The notes beneath the pieces were generated by a model that made no database searches, was not told where the DNA came from, and was given only the letters and a program-made list of their open reading frames with translations. Source: an uncultured Saprospiraceae bacterium (GTDB lineage: Bacteria; Bacteroidota; Bacteroidia; Chitinophagales; Saprospiraceae). Taken from it: a stretch of 9,441 bases of DNA. Location: contig CAJQNM010000734.1 in NCBI GenBank assembly GCA_905479665.1, positions 1 through 9,441 of the forward strand, given 5' to 3'. Shown one piece after another: positions 1-5,469 of this stretch; position 1 is the first letter of the stretch, and each line of letters opens with the position of its first letter. A program made the translations under genes and the position numbers.

Positions 1-1207
1 AAATAATCAGACCTGCGGAGAACAGCAATACTAGGGAGCCGATAAAGAGCCAAAATTCACGTGCAGTCAATGATTCTTCTCGATCGGGTACAGGGATGGA
101 CTTCCCGTGTTTCACATACTGCCAAATACCAAAAAATGCAAAAGCTGCCATGAAGATAGTAAGCTGCCACTCCAGCCCCATATCAGTAAATGAATGGACG
201 GAGCTATCTCCTAAAATGCCGCTGCGCGTCAAAAATGTAGAATAGAGTATAAATAGAAAGCTCAGCGCATAAAACGCATAGGTCCCCTTGATCGACTGTC
301 CAGTACTGCGTGCCACCAGATTAATGTGTACTCCACCGATGAGGATGATCCATGGCACCAGTGAAGCATTTTCCACTGGGTCCCAAGCCCAGTAGCCTCC
401 AAAACTGAGTGCTTCGTATGCCCATGCACCGCCCATCACGATGCCTGTACCGAGGATCGCTGCCGCAAACAGCCCCCAGGGCAATACGGGCTTGAGCCAC
501 TCGCGGTATTTTTTCGTCCAGAGGCCAGCTGCCGCATAGCAGAAGGGAATCGTGACCGCTGCAAATCCCAAAAAGAGGGTAGGAGGATGGATGGTCATCC
601 AGTAGTTTTGCAACAGAGGGTTGAGGCCCTTGCCTTCTATTTGCTCTAGATAATTGGCGTTGGCAAAGACTGGTAAATTGATCATGCCTTCTGTGTCGCG
701 CAGCAGGTTGAAGGGACTCACTCCGAGTTGGAAATCTGGGGTAAAATAGATGCCCAAGATCATGGAGACGAGGAATAACTGCACTGCGGAGAGGATAGAC
801 AACACCGGCCCATGCCAGGCGTCGGAGCGATAGACCAGGATCAAGCCGAGTACGGCATGCCAAAACATCCAAAGCAAGAAACTGCCCTGCTGGCCTTCCC
901 AAAAGGCGGAAAAAATATAGCGCATGGGAAGTTGCTCAGAGACGTGTGCCCAGACATATTCGTACTCATAGTACTGCTGGATCATCATGAAGAAGATCAG
1001 ACCGATGGCCAGAAATATGGTCAGGGAGTGAACCATGAAACCCACTTTGCCCATCCTGTTCCAACTGGCAGCGGCTTTTTCTTGCTTATGGACACCACGT
1101 GCAAAGGAGACGCAGGCAAAGAGAGCAGCGACAAAAGAGAGTAAAAGTAGAAAATGACCTACCTGACCAGGCCAGGCATGTTCGCCGATGTAGGCAATTT
1201 CTTCCAT
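1..1207 (-). CDS. ccmF: Cytochrome c maturation haem lyase CcmF (N-terminal 402 residues, cut by window edge)
   Basis: Membrane haem lyase subunit of cytochrome c maturation System I; it takes haem from CcmE and helps attach it to apocytochrome c on the periplasmic side. I translated the frame from the ATG at 1207: 402 residues are open to the left edge, so the C-terminus is missing. The protein is highly hydrophobic with many membrane segments, and begins with a typical GHFLLLLSF segment near residue 17. The diagnostic tryptophan-rich WWD motif GGYWAWDPVENASLVPW is at about 270-286. Conserved family histidines can be placed at H207 (TIHPPTLFLGF), H294 (GGVHINL) and H338 (RSGILGDSSVHSF). The start lies 9 bp after the ccmE stop, so the two genes form one transcription unit. 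Confidence in the family is high; CcsA-type haem lyases share the WWD motif, but the N-terminus and the ccmE neighbour favour CcmF. Confidence 0.93.
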   Translation of the reverse strand, partial: MEEIAYIGEHAWPGQVGHFLLLLSFVAALFACVSFARGVHKQEKAAASWNRMGKVGFMVHSLTIFLAIGLIFFMMIQQYYEYEYVWAHVSEQLPMRYIFSAFWEGQQGSFLLWMFWHAVLGLILVYRSDAWHGPVLSILSAVQLFLVSMILGIYFTPDFQLGVSPFNLLRDTEGMINLPVFANANYLEQIEGKGLNPLLQNYWMTIHPPTLFLGFAAVTIPFCYAAAGLWTKKYREWLKPVLPWGLFAAAILGTGIVMGGAWAYEALSFGGYWAWDPVENASLVPWIILIGGVHINLVARSTGQSIKGTYAFYALSFLFILYSTFLTRSGILGDSSVHSFTDMGLEWQLTIFMAAFAFFGIWQYVKHGKSIPVPDREESLTAREFWLFIGSLVLLFSAGLII

Positions 1208-1216
1208 GCAATTTGT

Positions 1217-1618
1217 TTAGCTATCTCCCCGTACCGAAATTTCGGCATCCTTGTACTTAGAAGGGCATTTCATCAAAAGACTTGAGGCGATAAAGTCATT
1301 TTCTCGCAGTTTCCCTGTGACGACTATTTGCTCGGATAGCTCAAAATCTTGGGGCTTGGCTTCGTTGAGGATTACTCTGCGTTCTACGCCATCTTGATCC
1401 TTGATGAAAAAGGTAAAGAGGTTGGGATCTACTTCAGGCTGATAGACCATCGGTTTGTCTTTCGAAAGGACGCCGACCACCTTTACTGCCTTCTTCACTT
1501 TACTTGCCTCGGCAAAGGTGGCGTAGGTGCTCAGATCCTTAGATGCAGAAAGCAGCATGAAGATTCCGGCCACTGCCATAATTCCTGCCACCACATGTAT
1601 TTTTTTGATGTTTTTCAT
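1217..1618 (-). CDS. ccmE: Haem chaperone CcmE, CxxxY variant
   Basis: Periplasmic membrane-anchored haem chaperone of cytochrome c maturation; it binds haem covalently and passes it to CcmF. The 133-residue protein has a short basic N-terminus and one membrane anchor (about 8-25), followed by a small beta-rich OB-fold domain (about 40-115) containing the family-like VVGVLSKD and IVVTGKLREN strands. The haem-attachment site reads LLMKCPSKYKD, with C118 and Y122. Classical CcmE has His at the first position (HxxxY). The CxxxY form is known from Desulfovibrio and archaea (System I*). The start is the ATG at 1618, preceded by an AGAAGGA-like ribosome binding site. Translation continues into ccmF after 9 bp. 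The length is near that of ordinary CcmE, and nothing suggests truncation. Confidence 0.9.
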   Translation of the reverse strand: MKNIKKIHVVAGIMAVAGIFMLLSASKDLSTYATFAEASKVKKAVKVVGVLSKDKPMVYQPEVDPNLFTFFIKDQDGVERRVILNEAKPQDFELSEQIVVTGKLRENDFIASSLLMKCPSKYKDAEISVRGDS

Positions 1619-1699
1619 CGTTCCTTCTCTGACGTATGATACAAATCTACAAAGACTGCCTTACAACGGGCATTCAACGTGGATGATATTTTAACGGTC

Positions 1700-1730
1700 T
1701 TGTCAGTCAATGCCTTAAATATTACGTATC
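1700..1730 (+). promoter_or_regulatory. Candidate Bacteroidota-type promoter for ftsE
   Basis: TTG at 1700-1702, a 20-bp spacer, then TACGTATC at 1723-1730, which only partly matches the Bacteroidota -7 element TAnnTTTG. It lies 26 bp upstream of the ftsE ATG in the 138-bp gap shared with divergent ccmE. A second -7-like box, TAGATATG, sits at 1732-1739 but lacks a TTG at the right distance. This is weak evidence, based on spacing and position. Confidence 0.25.
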
Positions 1731-1756
1731 TTAGATATGTTTAAAAATCAGTTTGC

Positions 1757-2491
1757 ATGTACAGCGATGTTATCAATACAACAACTGAGACCCAAAAAGT
1801 TCGTTCGGATAGTCGAGTGGTAAACGAGGCCAAACCGGTTGTGTTGTTTAAGCATGCGGACATCTATCAGGATAGCCATTTGGTGCTTAATGATATCTCG
1901 CTGGAGATCGAACAGGGGGCGTTTCTCTACCTTGTTGGCAAGACCGGCAGCGGTAAGTCCTCTCTTCTCCGTACTATTTATGGCGATATTCCGCTGGTAG
2001 AGGGGGAGGGTGAGGTCGCAGGCTTCGATCTCCGGAAAATCAAAAACAGGCATCTCTACAAACTGCGCCGTCAGTTAGGCATGGTCTTTCAAGATTTTAA
2101 TCTTCTCTTCGATCGTACGGTAGAGGCAAATCTCAACTATGTGCTGAGGGCAACAGGATGGAAAGACACCCAGAAAATGGAGCGACGGATTCAGGGCGTA
2201 CTGGCCTCGGTAGGATTGAAGTATCAAGGACACAAAATGCCACATGAACTGTCGGGAGGTGAGCGCCAACGGGTGGCCGTCGCTCGTGCACTGCTCAATA
2301 CCCCCAAATTACTTATTGCCGATGAGCCCACCGGAAATCTTGACCCCGATACATCGGATGAGATTTTGAAACTCCTTTACGATCTCAATCAATCGGAAAA
2401 CACCACCATCTTACTCGCCACCCATGACTATCGCCTCATCGAGCAGTATCCAGCACGGGTATATCGGTGTCACGGTGGGAAAGTACTTTAG
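1757..2491 (+). CDS. ftsE: Cell-division ABC transporter ATPase FtsE
   Basis: Cytoplasmic ATPase that pairs with the membrane protein FtsX to control cell-wall hydrolases at the division septum. All ABC-ATPase motifs are present in order: Walker A GKTGSGKS (61-68), Q-loop VFQDFNLL (Q112), signature LSGGERQ (165-171), Walker B LLIADE (185-190) followed by PTGNLDPDT, and the switch histidine in ATHD (H223). The FQDFNLL stretch and the early-terminating single-domain form of 244 residues are typical of FtsE rather than of larger importers. The ATG at 1757 gives about 20-25 residues before the first conserved strand (VVLFKHADIYQ), longer than E. coli FtsE; a GTG near 1817 is an alternative start. 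No ftsX is in the window. The gene converges on the abiEii-like gene with only 7 bp between the stops and no visible terminator. LolD-type ATPases are the main alternative. Confidence 0.82.
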   Translation: MYSDVINTTTETQKVRSDSRVVNEAKPVVLFKHADIYQDSHLVLNDISLEIEQGAFLYLVGKTGSGKSSLLRTIYGDIPLVEGEGEVAGFDLRKIKNRHLYKLRRQLGMVFQDFNLLFDRTVEANLNYVLRATGWKDTQKMERRIQGVLASVGLKYQGHKMPHELSGGERQRVAVARALLNTPKLLIADEPTGNLDPDTSDEILKLLYDLNQSENTTILLATHDYRLIEQYPARVYRCHGGKVL

Positions 2492-2498
2492 GGAGAAT

Positions 2499-3320
2499 TT
2501 ATTCACCCTTGATGCCAGCCAATAGATTTTCTAGTAATCCGATTACAATTTCAGTGTCATGATGAATACTCATCTCCGCTGTCATAAGAGACGGATTTGC
2601 TATTTCTATCTCTAGTATGGACCTGATTGCTTTGTTCAGGGGTTTACACTGATCAAGAAGTGGTTTCATCTTACGCCCCATTATTTTTGCAGCTGTTTTA
2701 TGGACATCAAAATTATCTGCGTCCAGGAGGTCGAAATGTTCGGAGTCTTCTTTGTACAGCTCATCTTGATACAAGGCCCAGGCTGCATCCAACAGCGACC
2801 GAATATCTTTTAGATCCTTATTTCGCTCCTTTCTTTCATTCCATGATATTAGCTTAAGGATGATCAACCCATGGGCAGATGAAATCGGAATTGAGAAACC
2901 ACCTTCTAGCTTAAATTCTTGAGAGTCATTTCCGACCTCTTCGAATCCCAATACGCTCAATTCAATATCTCGCGCATTAAAATTTAAGGTATATTCTTGG
3001 GCTATTTTTCCATATGGTAGGATGTCTACTACCGTGTTGGAATCGATGTAAATCACCCTATATTGATGATTGGTTTCTTGAAACCCATTCTCAATAATTT
3101 GTTTCATGAAATTATTGTAGTCAACCTCAGACGGAATCATGACGGCAAAATCAATATCTGCAGTTCCTCTCGTCGGTCTTAAGCCTGCTCTGTAAAGATG
3201 GATGTCTCTTGCGTTTGCTCCAATGAGATAATACTTGTATCCGAGCGATGTGATGATCGCATCAATCCGTTTGTACACTTCCTTGTAATCTTGAAACGAG
3301 TATTCTTTAAAGGTGCTCAC
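2499..3320 (-). CDS. AbiEii-like nucleotidyltransferase toxin (type IV TA / abortive infection)
   Basis: Predicted nucleotidyltransferase of the AbiEii/AbiGii superfamily, the toxin half of AbiE-type systems; some family members transfer nucleotides to tRNA or protein, but the substrate here is unknown. In the 273-residue protein the NTase core starts with IGANARDIHLYRAG (33-46), followed by RGTADIDFAV with catalytic-type D55 and D57, and a third acidic residue in VVDILPYG (D99). The family pattern KL..W..R...KDLKDI follows (K156, R163/R166, D169, D172). The C-terminal third is helical. The only usable start is GTG at 3320, because the preceding in-frame codon is TAG; it lies inside the last codons of the upstream gene (14-nt overlap), so translation is probably coupled. 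All motif residues are present, so the gene looks intact. A metabolic or MNT-type nucleotidyltransferase is less likely given the partner gene. Confidence 0.8.
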   Translation of the reverse strand: MSTFKEYSFQDYKEVYKRIDAIITSLGYKYYLIGANARDIHLYRAGLRPTRGTADIDFAVMIPSEVDYNNFMKQIIENGFQETNHQYRVIYIDSNTVVDILPYGKIAQEYTLNFNARDIELSVLGFEEVGNDSQEFKLEGGFSIPISSAHGLIILKLISWNERKERNKDLKDIRSLLDAAWALYQDELYKEDSEHFDLLDADNFDVHKTAAKIMGRKMKPLLDQCKPLNKAIRSILEIEIANPSLMTAEMSIHHDTEIVIGLLENLLAGIKGE

Positions 3321-4299
3321 CTAGAAACATTTCTTTAATATCATTGGCTGCTTCTATATTGCGGCTATCTGAAGAAGCCATCAGTTCTGCATAAATTAGC
3401 ACTGGGTCTACTGTGGCACTCTTTGTTTGTGTAGAACCGTCATTCCAAAATTCTCTGTAAACGGATAGCTCCCCATTCTTGTCGGGTGTAAGTTTGAAGT
3501 CTTTCATTAGCTCACTTGACTTCTTGGATGTGTAAATAGTGTACTCCTGTGGTCTCAGGTTTTTCGTCAATATTGATGCAGCAACCTCTCCTCCCCACCG
3601 ATACCCTTGTTTTTGCTTAAGATTGATTTCGTGCCATTTTTTGCTGCGTGGAAAATTATATTTTCCGATGAGCATTGCGGGCAACAGTTGATTTTTTAGG
3701 GTTTCGATCCACTTAGCCATCAGCTTATCTTGCTGAATCAATTTTATTTTTTTATTAGGGAGGTTAATGATGAATTGTTCTTTTTTTAGGTGATCCATTA
3801 TTTTTGATATAGATCCCAATGAGCAAGTCGAAATTTCCGAGAGAGATCGATAATTGAGATCTGCGTAACTTGGTTCACGCAGAAGGGTGTAAATCAACTT
3901 TGCCCCCACTTTTGTAAATGCTCTGTTCTTGTATTTTTCCGAGGGTGGTTTTACATGCTTTCCTTCGATGAAGATCAATCCTTTGTTTAATTTAAGATGT
4001 ATATTTCCACCGGAGTCCAGATAGCTTATTCGATACTCTTTGAGGAGTCGCTTGGCACTTGGAGTTATATAGTTTGAAGCTACAAGAAATATCTCTTTTT
4101 GATAGAGCTTCGCTTGATCATGCAGTTGGCCGACTTGACTGGGCCTAACCTCATACTTGGTTTTAATGAGTACCTTTTCTTTGTTTATTTCGAGGACTAA
4201 ATCGATCTTGCTATCTCTTGAGTGGAGTTCTCTGATTGAGAGATTGAGTTCCTCCGATCGATCGAGTTCTTGTAGTATTTGCAAGACTTCCATGTACAT
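3307..4299 (-). CDS. AbiEi-like antitoxin / autorepressor of type IV TA system
   Basis: Probable antitoxin and transcriptional regulator of the downstream nucleotidyltransferase. The 330-residue protein has three parts. An N-terminal alpha/beta domain (about 30-115) contains a nuclease-fold-like strand series (DLVLEI, KVLIKTKYEV, EIFLVASNYITP) and the segment ISYLDSGGNIHLKL, found in AbiEi_2-type proteins. A winged-helix domain (about 128-185) covers KVGAKLIYTLL to KKEQFIINL. The C-terminal domain carries WGGEVAASIL (235-244) and DPVLIYAELMASSDSRNIEAA (298-318), close to the AbiEi_2 pattern. The acidic residue expected before K in a PD-(D/E)xK nuclease is replaced (IKTK), so I expect no nuclease activity. 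Start: ATG at 4299 or the second ATG at 4293 (MYMEV); both lie just downstream of a large palindrome. The gene is visibly AT-rich. Confidence 0.78.
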   Translation of the reverse strand: MYMEVLQILQELDRSEELNLSIRELHSRDSKIDLVLEINKEKVLIKTKYEVRPSQVGQLHDQAKLYQKEIFLVASNYITPSAKRLLKEYRISYLDSGGNIHLKLNKGLIFIEGKHVKPPSEKYKNRAFTKVGAKLIYTLLREPSYADLNYRSLSEISTCSLGSISKIMDHLKKEQFIINLPNKKIKLIQQDKLMAKWIETLKNQLLPAMLIGKYNFPRSKKWHEINLKQKQGYRWGGEVAASILTKNLRPQEYTIYTSKKSSELMKDFKLTPDKNGELSVYREFWNDGSTQTKSATVDPVLIYAELMASSDSRNIEAANDIKEMFLGEHL

Positions 4300-4302
4300 A
4301 AA

Positions 4303-4346
4303 ATTTAGATGTTCATGTTACATGAACATCTAAATATAATGAACAT
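4303..4346. promoter_or_regulatory. Palindromic operator upstream of the AbiE-like operon
   Basis: A perfect 16-bp inverted repeat with a single central base: left arm ATTTAGATGTTCATGT (4303-4318), right arm ACATGAACATCTAAAT (4320-4335). Inside it the core ATGTTCAT/ATGAACAT occurs as an inverted pair (4309-4316 and 4322-4329). A third core, ATGAACAT, lies at 4339-4346, 17 bp from the second. A near-copy, ATGTACAT, overlaps the start codon (4292-4299). The array begins 3 bp before the ATG and overlaps the predicted promoter. AbiEi proteins are known to bind inverted repeats in their own promoter, so autoregulation is the natural inference. Read on the minus strand the right-to-left hairpin is followed by TTTT, so it might also end transcripts from the Rieske gene, but the stem is AT-rich. 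Confidence 0.75.
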
Positions 4347-4361
4347 AGTGCGGTGATGCAA
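4331..4361 (-). promoter_or_regulatory. Bacteroidota-type promoter of the AbiE-like operon
   Basis: On the minus strand, TTG (4361-4359) is followed by a 20-bp spacer and TATATTTA (4338-4331), a 5-of-6 match to the -7 element TAnnTTTG. Transcription would begin a few bases further on, inside the 33-bp palindrome, leaving a short leader before the ATG at 4299. The third ATGAACAT half-site falls within the spacer. This placement suits repression by a protein bound to the repeats. Confidence 0.55.
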
Positions 4362-4379
4362 CTAGCCGGAGTCCTTTTG

Positions 4380-5465
4380 TCACACAGGAGCCAAGCTTTC
4401 AGAAAGCAACCGATGAAAATAGTGCACACCCTTTTCCCGCTTTGGCGAAAAGCGACCGGCCTGATAAAATCGAGATTTTATACCGCGTTGTACGGCCTCT
4501 ACTACAAATTCGTCTTCACGCTCGGTTTTTTCGGCGAGCTTGTCTCCCTGCATGATATTGAATATCTCCGCATTGTGGATGTAATAGAGAAATTCAACCC
4601 TGGTAAAATCTTTGGTGACCGGTCGTACAATATTTAGCTGGACACCCCAGGGATAAATATTGAGCATGAAGTTGGGGAAGATCCAATAATAATAGGCGGC
4701 CACATCTTTGCCAAAATCAGGGTGCCCTTCCGGCAAATCAAACGTAAATCCACTGCCATCGGAATAGCCGATTTGCAACACCATCTGGTCATAGCATTCT
4801 GTGGTGTATTTGCCGTAGTCGAGAATGGCGCCCAATGAGTCGTGCACAAACGGAATGTGAAAGCCCTCTAAATAATTATCGCAATAGAGCGTCCAATGTG
4901 CATGGACATTGTAGGTTTTAGAATATTCGGGTGCAAACCGAAAGGACTCAAAAGGCAGAAAAGACAAGCGCTCTTCCAGCCGGTTGTGAATAGCGCTAAA
5001 ATCAAATGTGGGATTAACTCCTGAAAATAAAAATTGCCTCCAGCGCTGCAGCGGTACGATAGGGAGGTGATCACACGGTCGGGGGAAATTTTCCGCTTCC
5101 TCAAATTCAGGCATGTGCTCAAATTGCCCCTGTAGATCAAAGCGGCGGCCATGATATCCACAGACGATCTTTTTCATTTGCGCGGGATGCGGTACCAATA
5201 AAAATCCACGATGGGTGCATACATTTGTATATGCCTGTATGCTTTCTTCGCCCTGCACCAATAGGATGGGCTCGTCAAGATAGTTTTCGAGCAACCAATC
5301 AGGGTGGACATTGTTTAAGCCGCTGAAGGCCAGGTCGGCATCGGTGAGGTAGAGCCAATTCGTGCCGAATATTTTTTCTTTTACCTTTTTCCAAGTATCA
5401 TCATCTAAATAAAACTCAGAGGGCAAGGTCTCTGCAGAAGCAATCGAGGAATCAACGCGGTACAT
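4380..5465 (-). CDS. Rieske 2Fe-2S non-haem iron oxygenase (ring-hydroxylating oxygenase alpha-subunit family)
   Basis: Cytoplasmic oxygenase that uses a Rieske cluster to deliver electrons to a mononuclear iron and hydroxylate or demethylate a substrate; the substrate is not evident. Numbered from the ATG at 5465 (361 residues), the Rieske ligands are C83/H85 (NVCTHRG) and C102/H105 (VCGYHGRRFDLQG). The iron site lies in DNYLEGFHIPFVH (E200, H203, H208), with the third ligand probably D318 in REDEFVVEAVQRG, a pattern seen in the choline/carnitine monooxygenase-like branch. I prefer the ATG at 5465 because it follows the upstream stop by 4 bp and has TAGGAA before it; an ATG at 5507 would add 14 residues and overlap the neighbour by 38 bp. 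No reductase or small subunit is encoded here, so electron transfer partners must lie elsewhere. The family assignment is firm, the function open. Confidence 0.88.
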   Translation of the reverse strand: MYRVDSSIASAETLPSEFYLDDDTWKKVKEKIFGTNWLYLTDADLAFSGLNNVHPDWLLENYLDEPILLVQGEESIQAYTNVCTHRGFLLVPHPAQMKKIVCGYHGRRFDLQGQFEHMPEFEEAENFPRPCDHLPIVPLQRWRQFLFSGVNPTFDFSAIHNRLEERLSFLPFESFRFAPEYSKTYNVHAHWTLYCDNYLEGFHIPFVHDSLGAILDYGKYTTECYDQMVLQIGYSDGSGFTFDLPEGHPDFGKDVAAYYYWIFPNFMLNIYPWGVQLNIVRPVTKDFTRVEFLYYIHNAEIFNIMQGDKLAEKTEREDEFVVEAVQRGIKSRFYQAGRFSPKREKGVHYFHRLLSESLAPV

Positions 5466-5469
5466 TTTC

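Noticed and set aside
321..902. A 193-codon open frame on the minus strand
   Set aside because: It lies in another frame of ccmF, whose translation shows the WWD motif and conserved histidines. Its own product is rich in Arg, Pro and His and lacks family motifs.
2492..2498. Bidirectional terminator between the convergent ftsE and toxin genes
   Set aside because: Only 7 bp separate the stops and no GC-rich hairpin is visible there.
4303..4335. Palindrome as a pure intrinsic terminator of the Rieske operon
   Set aside because: The stem is AT-rich, the loop is a single base, and it overlaps a good promoter with a repeated half-site. An operator explains it better, although a minor terminator role is not excluded.
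4634..5161. Short alternative frames inside the Rieske gene
   Set aside because: They are in other frames of a gene with intact Rieske and iron-site motifs, and show no recognisable domains.
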